Positions 1 to 10,545 of a stretch of 64,000 nt of DNA are shown here, one piece after another. Origin of the DNA: Phycisphaerae bacterium (lineage in GTDB: Bacteria > Planctomycetota > Phycisphaerae > UBA1845 > CAIVHJ01); the NCBI GenBank assembly GCA_022072405.1, contig JAJVHX010000012.1, forward strand, positions 87,807-151,806. The letters are read 5' to 3'. Numbering within the stretch: position 1 is the stretch's first letter; every line of letters starts with the position of its first letter. The notes beneath the pieces are model-generated. The model saw only the letters and a program-made list of their open reading frames with translations, was not told the DNA's origin and did no database searches. The translations under genes and the position numbers were made by a program.

Positions 1-1614
1 AATGTCCTGGTCGCCTTCATGACCTTCGACGGCTACAACTTCGAGGACGCGATCCTGGTCAGCCAGCGACTGGTCCGAGATGACGCCTACACCAGCATCC
101 ACATTGACGAACACGAGGTGGAAATCCGCGAGACCAAGCTGGGCCGCGAAGAATTCACCCGCGACATTCCCAATGTCTCCGAAAAAGCCCTGCGTAATCT
201 CGATGAATATGGCATCGTGCAGATCGGGACGCGCGTCGGACCCGGTGACATTCTGGTCGGCAAGGTCAGCCCCAAAAGCAAAAGCGAGCTGACTCCCGAA
301 GAAAAACTGCTCCATGCCATTTTCGGGCGGGCGGGCGAAGATGTGAAAAATGATTCGCTCGAGCTGCCCGCCGGTGAAGAAGGCATCGTGATCGGGGCGA
401 AGCGTTTCAGCCGCCGTATGCACATGACGGATGATCAGAAGAAAGAACTGGCCCGTCATATCAAGGAATATGAGGCGCAGTGCAATCTCCGCATGATCGA
501 AATCTTCCGCAACCTTGCTGCCGAAGCCGAGCGCCAGGTGGATGAGCCGCTGGTCGATCCCAACACTCGTCAACGCATCGGCAAGAGCGAGGATGAGGAA
601 GTGATCATCGAGCAGATCAGCTCGCTGGAAGAAATGCTCAAGACCCGGCAGATACGCTGGGTGAAAAACGTCGCCAGCCGCGACAAGGTTCTGGCGGTGG
701 TGGATAAATACTGGCCGCTGGTCAAAGAGGAAAAGGAAGAGAAGGCCCGCAAAGTGGCCCAGATGAAGCGCGGCGACGAACTGCCCTCCGGTGTGCTGGA
801 AATGGTCAAGGTCTACATCGCCACCAAGCGCCAGCTGTCGGTGGGTGACAAGATGGCCGGACGTCACGGTAACAAGGGCGTCATCGCCCGCATACTTCCC
901 GAAGAGGATATGCCGTTTCTCGAAGATGGCACACCGGTCGATATCGTGCTGAATCCGCTGGGCGTCCCCAGCCGTATGAACGTCGGCCAGATTCTGGAAA
1001 CGCATCTGGGCTGGGCGGCGGCGGTGCTGGGCTTCCAGGCGGTGACACCGGTCTTCGACGGGGCCACTGAAGATGAAATTCACGACCTGGTGCAGCAAGC
1101 CAATACTCATGTCCGCAAACGTCGCGAACAGCGGGAGGTCGTGCAGGAAGCGGGCCTGTCCCGCGAGCTGCTGGCCGAAATGCCCCGCGGCGGCAAGGTC
1201 ACGCTCTATGATGGCCGGACCGGCGAACCGCTCGATCAGCGGGTCACGGTCGGCTACATCTATATGATGAAACTGCATCACCTGGTGGATGACAAGATTC
1301 ACGCCCGCTCCACCGGCCCCTACAGCCTCATCACCCAGCAACCACTGGGCGGCAAGGCTCGGACCGGCGGGCAGCGTTTCGGCGAGATGGAAGTGTGGGG
1401 CCTGGAAGCTTATGGCGCCGCTTACATCCTGCAGGAACTGCTCACCGTCAAGAGCGACGATGTCGAAGGCCGCACCAAGATTTATGAGTCGATGGTTAAG
1501 GGCATGAATTCCCTCGAAGCCGGTACTCCGGTTTCCTTCGATGTGTTATGTAACGAAATCAAGGGGCTGGGTCTGAACATTCAGCTGGAGAAAAAACGCG
1601 TCGCCAGTTTCTAA
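1..1614 (+). CDS. rpoB: DNA-directed RNA polymerase subunit beta, C-terminal part (5' end outside window)
   Basis: Conserved RpoB motifs: [52 protein letters not shown], and [38 protein letters not shown]. Confidence 0.98.
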   Translation, partial: NVLVAFMTFDGYNFEDAILVSQRLVRDDAYTSIHIDEHEVEIRETKLGREEFTRDIPNVSEKALRNLDEYGIVQIGTRVGPGDILVGKVSPKSKSELTPEEKLLHAIFGRAGEDVKNDSLELPAGEEGIVIGAKRFSRRMHMTDDQKKELARHIKEYEAQCNLRMIEIFRNLAAEAERQVDEPLVDPNTRQRIGKSEDEEVIIEQISSLEEMLKTRQIRWVKNVASRDKVLAVVDKYWPLVKEEKEEKARKVAQMKRGDELPSGVLEMVKVYIATKRQLSVGDKMAGRHGNKGVIARILPEEDMPFLEDGTPVDIVLNPLGVPSRMNVGQILETHLGWAAAVLGFQAVTPVFDGATEDEIHDLVQQANTHVRKRREQREVVQEAGLSRELLAEMPRGGKVTLYDGRTGEPLDQRVTVGYIYMMKLHHLVDDKIHARSTGPYSLITQQPLGGKARTGGQRFGEMEVWGLEAYGAAYILQELLTVKSDDVEGRTKIYESMVKGMNSLEAGTPVSFDVLCNEIKGLGLNIQLEKKRVASF

Positions 1615-1639
1615 GCGGCTGCGCGATGGGAGATGGACC

Positions 1640-2143
1640 ATGGCCGACACAACCAACATCGAATATGCAGTGGTCGATTCGATCGATGCTCAGGAGCTGC
1701 TCGATTTCTATTCACGGCAGAACCATCCGACGCGGGCCACCGGCTCGAACATCAGCCGCATGCTGAAAAACAGCCACTGTTTTGTCACCGCCCGCTGCAA
1801 CAAGAAACTGATCGGCGTGGGCCGCGGCGTGACGGACGGCGTGATCGGCTATCTGACCGAATGCAAGCTCGATCCCGATTACCAGGGTCCGGCGGCCATC
1901 ACCCGCCAGGACGGACGCATCGAACATGATGAGCATGGCATCGCCCGCGAAATCGCCCTGCGGATACTGAAATCGCTGATGGACTACGGCGTGGAGCGGA
2001 TCGACGTGGTGGCTTATGGCACGGAGGTCGATTTCTGCGAGGAACTGGGTTTTCGGCGCACACCCGGGCTGGTCACGTTGCAGATGAATCCTTCCAAACT
2101 GCTCGAAGTACTGGAGGGGTATCCGCTGATTACCGGCCGTTAA
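1640..2143 (+). CDS. GNAT-like N-acetyltransferase-type protein located between rpoB and rpoC
   Basis: 167 aa ORF; GNAT-like C-terminal pattern (AREIALRILKSLMDYGVERIDVVAYGTEVDFCEELGFRRTPGLVTLQM); same strand and spacing as the rpo genes. Confidence 0.6.
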   Translation: MADTTNIEYAVVDSIDAQELLDFYSRQNHPTRATGSNISRMLKNSHCFVTARCNKKLIGVGRGVTDGVIGYLTECKLDPDYQGPAAITRQDGRIEHDEHGIAREIALRILKSLMDYGVERIDVVAYGTEVDFCEELGFRRTPGLVTLQMNPSKLLEVLEGYPLITGR

Positions 2144-2213
2144 ACGGCGGATGGACAGAATTGGATTTGGCGCCGGTTGCCTGAACCAGCGTTTTTGAAA
2201 AAAGGACGGATAC

Positions 2214-5200
2214 ATGGCGGAAAGCATTTACGATCGGATCAATGACTACGGCAGCGTGAAGATTCTGCTGGCTTCGCCTAATGACATTCGCAGCTGGTCC
2301 TTCGGCGAAGTGAAAAAGCCGGAGACGATCAACTACCGGACCTATCGGCCGGAAAAAGATGGCCTGTTCTGCGAACGCATCTTCGGCCCGGAACGCGACT
2401 GGGAATGTGCCTGCGGCAAATATAAAGGCACGAAGCACAAGGGCATCATCTGCGATCGTTGCCAGGTGAAAGTGACCCACTCCCGCGTCCGTCGCAAGCG
2501 CATGGGTCATATCAATCTTGCGGCACCGGTGGTCCATATCTGGTTTTTCAAGTCCATGCCCAGCCGCCTGGGCAACCTGCTCGATATGAAAACCAGCGAC
2601 CTGGAAAAGATCATTTATTTCCAGGATTACGCGGTGATCGATCCGGGTGATACGCCGCTCAAACCCAAGCAGGTGCTGACCGAAGAAGAATATCGCGCCG
2701 CCCTTGATAAATACGGCGGTCGGTTCAAGGCCGGCATGGGCGCCGAAGCCGTCCGCGAATTGTTGCGCACGCTCAATCTGGAAACGCTTTCGGTGGACCT
2801 GCGCGAAGCGATCAACAAGACCAACAGCAAGCAGAAAGCCAAGGATCTGATCAAGCGGCTGAAGATCGTCGAAGCGCTCCGCACCAGTGAGAACCAGTCG
2901 GAATGGATGGTGATGGAAGTGGTGCCGGTCATACCGCCCGACCTGCGGCCGCTCGTGCTGCTGGAAAGCGGCAATTTCGCCACCAGCGACCTGAACGATC
3001 TCTACCGCCGCATCATCAACCGCAATAACCGATTGAAGAAACTGGTCGATCTCAATGCTCCGGAAGTGATCATCCGCAACGAAAAGCGCATGCTGCAGCA
3101 GGCGGTCGACGCCCTGTTTGATAATGGTCGCTGCCGCCGGCCGGTGCTGGGTTCGTCGAATCGGCCGCTCAAGTCGCTGACCGATATGATCAAGGGTAAA
3201 CAGGGGCGTTTCCGCGAAAACCTGCTAGGTAAGCGCGTCGATTATTCCGCCCGTTCGGTGATCGTGGTCGGCCCGGAACTGAAGCTCTGGCAATGCGGTC
3301 TGCCCAAGAAAATCGCCCTGGAATTGTTCCAGCCTTTCATTATCCGCAAGCTGCGCGAACGCGGTCTGGCGGACACCATCAAAAGCGCCAAAAAAATGCT
3401 GGAACGCCGCGACCAGGAGATCTGGGACATTCTCGAAGAAGTGATCTATCAGCATCCGGTACTGCTCAATCGCGCCCCCACGCTGCATCGCATGGGTATC
3501 CAGGCGTTTGAGCCGGTGCTGGTCGAAGGCAACGCCATCAAAATTCATCCGCTGGTATGCAAGGGTTTCAACGCGGATTTCGACGGCGATCAGATGGCGG
3601 TCCACCTGCCGCTTTCGGTTGAAGCCCAGGTCGAGGCCCACACACTGATGATGGCGACGAACAACATTTTCGGGCCGGCCAACGGCAACCCGATCATGTC
3701 GCCTTCGCAGGATATCGTTCTGGGTATTTATTACCTGACTTTCGAGCGGTTGGGCCAGGATAAGGATCCGAAGAAGCTCAAGGCCTTCCATCATCTGCAC
3801 GAAGCGATCATGGCCTATAACCTGGGTCGCATCAACGTTCACGAATTCATTCGCGTACGTGTGTCCCGCAAGATGATGGTCAACGCTCACAAGGATGAAG
3901 CGATTTCCACACCCAAGAATGGCGTCATTGTCACCACGGTCGGACGGTTGATGTTCAATGACATCCTCCACCCGGAGATGCCTTTCTATAATTATCCGCT
4001 CTCCAGCAAGGGGGCTTCGCGGGTGATTGCGGATTGCCACGGCTTGCTCGGTCGGGCGGAAACGATCGACCTGCTGGATCGCATCAAGGAGACCGGCTTC
4101 AAGCACAGCACGCTGGCGGGATTGTCCTTCGGGGTGCGCGACATGCGCGTGCCCGCCGCCAAGGGCAAGATCATCGACTCCGCTCAGAAAAAGGTTGATC
4201 GCATCGAACGGGATTACCAGCAGGGAGCGTTGACCGAACTGGAACGCTACAACCAGCTCATCGACGTCTGGATTCATGCCCGCGAACTGGTCACCGAAGA
4301 AATGCTCAAGGAGCTGAAGAACGACTTCCGCGATGATCATGGCAACTATATCACCATCGATCAGTCCAAGGGTTCACACTATATCAATCCAATTTTCCTG
4401 ATGGTCGATTCCGGTGCTCGTGGCTCGGTCGATCAGATTCGTCAGCTCGCCGGCATGCGGGCTTTGATGGCCAAGCCCTCCGGCGAGATCATCGAAACAC
4501 CGATCAAGTCCAACTTCCGCGAAGGGCTGAGTGTGCTGGAATATTTCAGCTCGACCCACGGCGCTCGTAAAGGTCTCGCCGATACCGCCTTGAAAACCGC
4601 CGACTCCGGTTATCTGACGCGAAAGCTGGCCGATGTGGCCCAGAACGTGATCGTCAGCGAACTGGAATGCGGCACGATCCAGGGCATTACCAAGAGCGCC
4701 ATCTATAAAGGCGAGCAGATCGAAATTCCGTTGCGTGATCAGGTCATTGGTCGAACGGCCCGCGATCCGATTCGTAATCCGATCACCGATGAGCTGATCG
4801 TTGCTGAGAATCAGATCATTAACCGCGAAATCGCCATGAAGATTGAAGCACTCGGGCTCGATGTCATTCGCATCCGCAGCCCGCTGACCTGCGAATCGGC
4901 CATGGGCGTATGTGGCCGTTGTTACGGGCTGGATATGTCCACCGGCCAGATGGTCGAAGAAGGTCTGGCGGTCGGCATCATGGCGGCCCAGTCGATCGGC
5001 GAACCCGGCACGCAGCTGACCATGCGAACCTTCCATACCGGTGGTGTGGCTTCGCACGCCGTTCTCGAAAATCAGATTTTCTGCGCGCAGGGTGGTGTCG
5101 TCGCCTTCCACAACCTCAACGTGGTGGAAGTGCCCGATCCGCAGGGCGGAAAAGCCCGGCTGGTAGCACTCAAGCGTAACGGTGAAATCGCCATCAATGA

Positions 5201-6692
5201 CGACAAAGGTCGAGAACTGGAACGTTACAAGGTGCCTTATGGCAGTGAAGTACTCGCCGGGCCCGGCGACCGGGTCGGACCGCGTACCGCCATCTGTCAG
5301 TGGGATCCGCACCTTACCCCGATCCTCGCAGAAGTCGGCGGTTTCGTCCGTTTCCAGGATATCGTGGAAGGTGAAACCGTCCGACTGGAACAGGAACGGG
5401 CCAGCGCCAAATATGTGGTCATCGAACACAAAGGCGAGCGCCATCCGCAGATCATCATCGAGGATAAGAACGGCGCGGTGCTCGACTATCACTACCTACC
5501 GGCCAAGGCCCGCGTCGAAGTGCAGGAAGGTGACGAGATCGTGCCCGGCTCACTGCTGGCCCGCCAGCCTCGTGCCATGACCGGTACCCAGGACATCACC
5601 GGCGGTTTGCCGCGCGTGACGGAAATCTTCGAAGCCCGCAAACCGCGCGAGCCTGCCGTCATGGCGGAAATCTCCGGTACGGTTGAAATCCGCTCCGACA
5701 AACGCCGCAACAAGATGACCATCGTCATCCGCAGCGAATCGGGTATCGAGAAGGAACACCATGTCCCGCAGGATAAGCAGCTACTGGTGCACGCCGGCGA
5801 TTATGTCGCTGCGGGTGATCCGCTCATTGAAGGTCCGCTGATTCCGCATGATATTCTGCGGATCAAAGGTGAGGACGCACTCTTCAATTATCTGCTGGCT
5901 GAAGTGCAGGCGGTCTATCGGGCCCAGAATGTGACCATCAACGATAAACATATCGAGACCATTCTGGCCCAGATGCTCCGCAAGGTGCGCGTGGAGAATC
6001 CCGGCGATTCGCGCTTTCTGCCCGGGGAAGTGGTCGATAAAAATCACTTTAAGGAAGAGAACAATCGCCTCACCCGTAGCATTAAGATTGCCGATGTGGG
6101 GGATACGGAACTGAGATTGGGCGACGTGCTCTCCAAGTCGGAACTGTCGGAAGTCAATGAGAAGGTAGAGGAAGAAGGCGGTGCGCCAGCCAAGGGCAAG
6201 AAACCCAAACCGGCTGCCGCGCGCACGCTGCTGCTGGGGATTACCAAGGCCAGCCTGCAGAGTGAATCGTTCCTCAGTGCGGCTTCCTTCCAGGAGACCA
6301 CCAAGGTACTGACCGAGGCGGCGCTTGCGGGAGCGATTGATAATCTCCGTGGCCTGAAGGAAAACGTCACGCTCGGTCACCTCATCCCGGCGGGCACCGG
6401 CTTCAAACCCTATCTGGATCTGAGGATCAAGTGTGTGGGTGAACCGATGCCGGAGAAAAAGGAAATTCCCACCACCGTGGAGTTTGAAGAAGTGGAAGCG
6501 CCGACTGCCGCCTCACCGTTTGCCATGGTGCCGGCAGATAATCTGCAGGGTGCTGCAGTAGACATGCGCTCCAATTCGGAACTCTCCGCGGCGGTCTCGT
6601 CTCTGCTACCGCTCGACAACCTGAGTCGCCGGCGAGAGCAGGCGCAATCCATGATGAAGCCGCTCGAAGAGAATGATGCAGAAGACGAATAA
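2214..6692 (+). CDS. rpoC: DNA-directed RNA polymerase subunit beta'
   Basis: [16 protein letters not shown] catalytic motif, [19 protein letters not shown] zinc finger, [21 protein letters not shown] trigger-loop region. Confidence 0.99.
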   Translation: MAESIYDRINDYGSVKILLASPNDIRSWSFGEVKKPETINYRTYRPEKDGLFCERIFGPERDWECACGKYKGTKHKGIICDRCQVKVTHSRVRRKRMGHINLAAPVVHIWFFKSMPSRLGNLLDMKTSDLEKIIYFQDYAVIDPGDTPLKPKQVLTEEEYRAALDKYGGRFKAGMGAEAVRELLRTLNLETLSVDLREAINKTNSKQKAKDLIKRLKIVEALRTSENQSEWMVMEVVPVIPPDLRPLVLLESGNFATSDLNDLYRRIINRNNRLKKLVDLNAPEVIIRNEKRMLQQAVDALFDNGRCRRPVLGSSNRPLKSLTDMIKGKQGRFRENLLGKRVDYSARSVIVVGPELKLWQCGLPKKIALELFQPFIIRKLRERGLADTIKSAKKMLERRDQEIWDILEEVIYQHPVLLNRAPTLHRMGIQAFEPVLVEGNAIKIHPLVCKGFNADFDGDQMAVHLPLSVEAQVEAHTLMMATNNIFGPANGNPIMSPSQDIVLGIYYLTFERLGQDKDPKKLKAFHHLHEAIMAYNLGRINVHEFIRVRVSRKMMVNAHKDEAISTPKNGVIVTTVGRLMFNDILHPEMPFYNYPLSSKGASRVIADCHGLLGRAETIDLLDRIKETGFKHSTLAGLSFGVRDMRVPAAKGKIIDSAQKKVDRIERDYQQGALTELERYNQLIDVWIHARELVTEEMLKELKNDFRDDHGNYITIDQSKGSHYINPIFLMVDSGARGSVDQIRQLAGMRALMAKPSGEIIETPIKSNFREGLSVLEYFSSTHGARKGLADTALKTADSGYLTRKLADVAQNVIVSELECGTIQGITKSAIYKGEQIEIPLRDQVIGRTARDPIRNPITDELIVAENQIINREIAMKIEALGLDVIRIRSPLTCESAMGVCGRCYGLDMSTGQMVEEGLAVGIMAAQSIGEPGTQLTMRTFHTGGVASHAVLENQIFCAQGGVVAFHNLNVVEVPDPQGGKARLVALKRNGEIAINDDKGRELERYKVPYGSEVLAGPGDRVGPRTAICQWDPHLTPILAEVGGFVRFQDIVEGETVRLEQERASAKYVVIEHKGERHPQIIIEDKNGAVLDYHYLPAKARVEVQEGDEIVPGSLLARQPRAMTGTQDITGGLPRVTEIFEARKPREPAVMAEISGTVEIRSDKRRNKMTIVIRSESGIEKEHHVPQDKQLLVHAGDYVAAGDPLIEGPLIPHDILRIKGEDALFNYLLAEVQAVYRAQNVTINDKHIETILAQMLRKVRVENPGDSRFLPGEVVDKNHFKEENNRLTRSIKIADVGDTELRLGDVLSKSELSEVNEKVEEEGGAPAKGKKPKPAAARTLLLGITKASLQSESFLSAASFQETTKVLTEAALAGAIDNLRGLKENVTLGHLIPAGTGFKPYLDLRIKCVGEPMPEKKEIPTTVEFEEVEAPTAASPFAMVPADNLQGAAVDMRSNSELSAAVSSLLPLDNLSRRREQAQSMMKPLEENDAEDE

Positions 6693-6722
6693 TTCATTCG
6701 TTGATCATCTGATTACCCTACT

Positions 6723-6754
6723 GCGACCGACAGCGATTGTCGGTCGCTTTTTTT
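6723..6754 (+). terminator. Rho-independent terminator after rpoC
   Basis: Perfect stem GCGACCGACA/TGTCGGTCGC with a 5-nt loop followed by a T7 run. Confidence 0.9.
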
Positions 6755-6778
6755 ATGATTTTTTTCAGCACATTCAGA

Positions 6779-6796
6779 GTGACATATATATGTCAC
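6779..6796. promoter_or_regulatory. Perfect 18-bp palindrome GTGACATATATATGTCAC, candidate operator
   Basis: Exact self-complementarity in the AT-rich region upstream of the ORF at 6962. Confidence 0.45.
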
Positions 6797-6961
6797 CGGT
6801 TCGTAACTATGTACTCGCTCAGTGATAATGGCTGATTGAAAATCAGGTAACCACAATTAGTAGTATGGCTCATGGAATAAGTACAATATTAGGTATATGT
6901 TCGTATTGTTATGTCGCGGGTAAATTGGCATTAACATTAAGAACCACAATCGGATATAAAA

Positions 6962-8461
6962 ATGAAATCGCGATCCAAACATGATGTTGAAATAGATCGC
7001 CGCCGCCGGCGTAAAACGAATCATTCACCGGCTAACGCTAATCCGGGAAGACTGGATGCGGAGAACCGTGACACCGAGCCGATCCATGATCCTCATCATC
7101 CTGATAACCGAGGGCACGCTGCATTGCTTTCGGTCATGCATCAACCGGCACCCCGACGGATGACGCAGCGTGTGTCGGAAGTGTGCCAGTTATTTGGAAT
7201 ATTGCCGGACGCCCAGCCGGTTCCGGTCATTGAAAATCTCGCCCTGCAACTTCAGCCCGGAACGCTCACGCTGCTGACCGGACCATCGGGATGCGGAAAA
7301 TCTTCGGTGCTCACGGCGCTGCAGCAGCGATTTCCGCAAGCTCGCGCGGTACATCTCGCGCAACTGCCGCGCCAGCGCTCGATTGTTGATATGGTGGGGG
7401 CACGACGCCCGCTGGCGGAAACTCTGAAGCTGCTCACCGCCTGTGCGCTGGGTGAACCGCGCCTGTGGTTGCGTCACATTGATGAACTTTCCTCCGGTGA
7501 GCAGTTTCGGGCCACGTTGGCCTGGTGTATCGATCAGCAGCAGCGCGACGGTCAGCAGGGTTTATTACTGGCCGATGAATTCGGTGCCATTCTGCATCGC
7601 CGCGCCGCCCAAGCCATCGCCTACAATCTGCGAAAACTGGTGACCGATTGGCAGCTGACGGTGGTGCTGGCGACGACCCATTCCGACCTGGTGACGGATC
7701 TGCAGCCTGATTATCACATTGAACTGAATGAACCAATCGGCCACTCCGCACCGCGCCGTCCGATTGTCCGCAAGCCGATCAGTTTCCTTCGACGGCTGGA
7801 GATTGTACCCGGCGGCAAGGCGGATTACCTCGATTTCGCCGCCATGCATTATCGCCGTACCGATGAACTGGGCTTCGTCGACTGTGTTTTTGTGCTCCGT
7901 GAAAAAAGCAGCGGTGAAAAACTGGGAATCGTCGTTTATTCCCATCCGCCGCTGGAGCTGTATCTGCGCAATAAAGCAACCAACGATCGCTTCAAACGCC
8001 AGCCACAACTGCTTAACCGCGAGATGCGGATTTTGCGGCGGCTGGTAGTGCATCCAGATGTACGCGGTTGTGGTTTGGGCCATTACCTGGTGCGGAAAAC
8101 CCTGCCGCGGGTTGGCACGCCCTTTATTGAATGTCTGGCGGGGATGGGGGCGGTCAACCCGGTGTTTGAGCGGGACGGTATGAAATTGATCGGAGCATGT
8201 CCCACGCCAGCTAATCGGCGGAAACATCTGGAAGCATTGCAGACGCTGGGAGTTGACCCCTGGGGACCGGATTTCGTCGCCCAGACGATCCGCCGGCCGC
8301 GCGTCCGCCGCATCGTCGCCCGGCTGGTATATGACTGGTATCAAGCCACCACCGGCCACGGCGAGCAACGCGTTGCCCGTCAAAGCCCTGAATTTCTCGC
8401 ACAGACTTTTCGCGGATTAATCGGCAACCGCCCCCTCTATTATCTCTGGCAAGGCGCCTAA
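6962..8461 (+). CDS. ABC-type ATPase fused to a GNAT acetyltransferase domain (COG2401-like architecture)
   Basis: Walker A LLTGPSGCGKSS, ABC signature LSSGEQ, Walker B LLLADEF, then GNAT acetyl-CoA loop LRRLVVHPDVRGCGLGHYLV; no TM segments evident. Confidence 0.75.
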   Translation: MKSRSKHDVEIDRRRRRKTNHSPANANPGRLDAENRDTEPIHDPHHPDNRGHAALLSVMHQPAPRRMTQRVSEVCQLFGILPDAQPVPVIENLALQLQPGTLTLLTGPSGCGKSSVLTALQQRFPQARAVHLAQLPRQRSIVDMVGARRPLAETLKLLTACALGEPRLWLRHIDELSSGEQFRATLAWCIDQQQRDGQQGLLLADEFGAILHRRAAQAIAYNLRKLVTDWQLTVVLATTHSDLVTDLQPDYHIELNEPIGHSAPRRPIVRKPISFLRRLEIVPGGKADYLDFAAMHYRRTDELGFVDCVFVLREKSSGEKLGIVVYSHPPLELYLRNKATNDRFKRQPQLLNREMRILRRLVVHPDVRGCGLGHYLVRKTLPRVGTPFIECLAGMGAVNPVFERDGMKLIGACPTPANRRKHLEALQTLGVDPWGPDFVAQTIRRPRVRRIVARLVYDWYQATTGHGEQRVARQSPEFLAQTFRGLIGNRPLYYLWQGA

Positions 8462-8474
8462 ACTCACTTCTGTA

Positions 8475-8512
8475 TTTACGGCATTTTTACGTGGTTATTG
8501 CCTGAATTTACA
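8475..8512 (+). promoter_or_regulatory. Candidate KdpE-type operator: TTTACG-N5-TTTACG plus a third TTTACA
   Basis: Direct repeats at 8475, 8486 and 8507 (spacing 11 and 21 bp, about one and two helical turns), just upstream of the kdp genes. Confidence 0.45.
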
Positions 8513-8571
8513 GCAATCATACGTCCACTACGCTATGCTTCTCTAAACGCCATTCATTGGAATTATTGCAC

Positions 8572-8652
8572 ATGGATATGGTCTATTTATTAATCGTGAT
8601 TGGATTCCTGGTGGTTTCGAATCTGATCGTGATCCACGCATTCAGGAAGTAG
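8572..8652 (+). CDS. Small single-TM peptide (26 aa) upstream of kdpF
   Basis: Manual translation MDMVYLLIVIGFLVVSNLIVIHAFRK*; hydrophobic; 3 nt before the kdpF start. Confidence 0.45.
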   Translation: MDMVYLLIVIGFLVVSNLIVIHAFRK

Positions 8653-8655
8653 GTA

Positions 8656-8745
8656 ATGAGTCCCATTTACGCTATCTGCGGTGTGGTTGCTGTACTGCTA
8701 CTAATTTATCTGTTTATCGCCATGCTCAGGCCGGAGTGGTTTTAA
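8656..8745 (+). CDS. kdpF: KdpF-like potassium-transporting ATPase small subunit (29 aa)
   Basis: Manual translation MSPIYAICGVVAVLLLIYLFIAMLRPEWF*; KdpF-like size and C-terminus; directly abuts kdpA. Confidence 0.8.
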   Translation: MSPIYAICGVVAVLLLIYLFIAMLRPEWF

Positions 8746-10533
8746 ATGACCAGTTGGACGATCATTCAATTTCTGATTTACCTGGCGGTATTGCTCCTGT
8801 GTGTAAAACCGTTGGGTAGTTATATGGCCGGCGTGTATGAAGGGCGGCTGTCGCGGCTGGGAAAACTATTCCACCCCCTTGAAAAACTGATCTATCGGTT
8901 GGGGGGTATCAAAGCCGATCTCGAGATGAACTGGAAGCAGTACGCGACTGCCATGCTGATGTTTCACGTGGCTGGCTTTGTCGTGCTTTACCTGATCCAG
9001 CGTTTTCAGGGTATGCTGCCATTAAACCCCGCACAACTGGGGGCGGTGACGCCGGACTGTTCGTTCAATACTGCGATCAGTTTCATTACCAATACCAACT
9101 GGCAGGGTTATGGTGGTGAAACCACCATGAGCTATTTCACGCAAATGAGTGGTCTGACGGTGCAGAATTTTGTTTCGGCGGCATCGGGTATGGCCATTCT
9201 GGTGGCCTTGATTCGAGGATTCGCCCGTAAACAAGCGAACAGCATTGGTAATTTCTGGGTCGATCTGACCCGCTCGACGGTTTATATCCTGCTGCCGTTG
9301 TCTATTGTTTTGACGCTGGGGCTGGTTTCACAGGGCGTGGTCCAAACCATGAAGCCCTATGTGTCGGTCGCGCTCCTCCAGCCGGTCACCATGGATCAGC
9401 CCAAACTCGATGATCAGGGACATCCGGTCAAGGATACCGATGATCAGCCGGTCATGGAACAAGTGACCATCAAAGAACAGACCTTGGCGGTCGGTCCGGC
9501 TGCGTCGCAGATCGCCATCAAAGAACTGGGCACGAATGGTGGAGGATATTTCAACGTCAACTCCGCTCATCCGTTTGAAAATGCCACGCCGTTATGTAAT
9601 TTTCTGGAAATGCTCTCCATTCTGTTGATCCCGGCGGCGCTCTGTTACACCTTCGGAAAGATGGTCGGTGATACGCGGCAGGGATGGGCGCTGCTCATCA
9701 CCATGGTGGTTGTATTTGTAGCCGCCTGGGTGGGTTGTCAAATGGCCGAACAAAACACTCATCCACAACTGGCTAGTCTGGGTGTCGATACGGCCGTCGG
9801 CAACATGGAAGGCAAAGAGGCGCGCTTCGGCGTAGCCAATTCCACGATCTGGGCCACGGCGACCACCTGTGCGTCGAATGGATCGGTCAACTCGATGCAC
9901 GATTCATATACCCCGCTGGGCGGGTTGATTCCCATGCTACTTATGCAACTTGGAGAAGTGATCTTTGGAGGTGTCGGTTCCGGATTATATGGTTTGCTGG
10001 TGTTCGTCCTGATCACGGTATTTATCGCCGGCTTGATGGTGGGTCGAACGCCGGAATATCTGGGCAAGAAAGTTGAAGCCTTTGAAATGAAAATGTCTTC
10101 GCTGGCGGTTCTGGCCCCGGCTCTTGCCGTATTGGTCGGAACAGCCATCGCGGTGATGACAACCCAGATCAACGCTTCAATATGCAATCCGTTGCCGCAT
10201 GGTTTTTCGCAGGCGCTTTACGCGTTTTCTTCAGCCTCCAATAACAACGGCAGCGCATTTGCCGGATTCGGCGCCAACAATCCCACGATGAACCTGCTCC
10301 TGGGACTGGTCATGCTGCTGGGCCGCTTCTGGGTCAAGATTCCGGTGATCGCCCTGGCAGGGGCACTGGCGTCCAAGAAATATGTCCCCACGACAGACGG
10401 CACGTTGCCGACGCATACGCCGCTGTTTATTGGGTTACTCATCAGTATGGTACTGATTGTGGGCGCGTTGATTTTTATTCCGGCGCTGGCGCTGGGGCCA
10501 ATCGCCGAGCACATGGAAGTGTTTGCAGGATAA
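8746..10533 (+). CDS. kdpA: Potassium-transporting ATPase subunit A
   Basis: Selectivity-filter-like segments and KdpA signatures (KPLGSYMAGVYEG, LGTNGGGYFNVNSAHPFENATPL). Confidence 0.97.
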   Translation: MTSWTIIQFLIYLAVLLLCVKPLGSYMAGVYEGRLSRLGKLFHPLEKLIYRLGGIKADLEMNWKQYATAMLMFHVAGFVVLYLIQRFQGMLPLNPAQLGAVTPDCSFNTAISFITNTNWQGYGGETTMSYFTQMSGLTVQNFVSAASGMAILVALIRGFARKQANSIGNFWVDLTRSTVYILLPLSIVLTLGLVSQGVVQTMKPYVSVALLQPVTMDQPKLDDQGHPVKDTDDQPVMEQVTIKEQTLAVGPAASQIAIKELGTNGGGYFNVNSAHPFENATPLCNFLEMLSILLIPAALCYTFGKMVGDTRQGWALLITMVVVFVAAWVGCQMAEQNTHPQLASLGVDTAVGNMEGKEARFGVANSTIWATATTCASNGSVNSMHDSYTPLGGLIPMLLMQLGEVIFGGVGSGLYGLLVFVLITVFIAGLMVGRTPEYLGKKVEAFEMKMSSLAVLAPALAVLVGTAIAVMTTQINASICNPLPHGFSQALYAFSSASNNNGSAFAGFGANNPTMNLLLGLVMLLGRFWVKIPVIALAGALASKKYVPTTDGTLPTHTPLFIGLLISMVLIVGALIFIPALALGPIAEHMEVFAG

Positions 10534-10545
10534 GGTAAGTGATTT

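Noticed and set aside
3225-4340. 371-aa ORF on the minus strand inside rpoC
   Set aside because: Antisense shadow ORF fully within a strongly conserved gene; His/Asp/Gln/Val-rich composition typical of reverse-frame translation.
4374-5492. 372-aa ORF on the minus strand inside rpoC
   Set aside because: Same as above; no recognisable domain and fully overlapped by rpoC.
7565-8383. 272-aa minus-strand ORF opposite the ATPase-GNAT gene
   Set aside because: Antisense to a gene with clear domain motifs on the plus strand.
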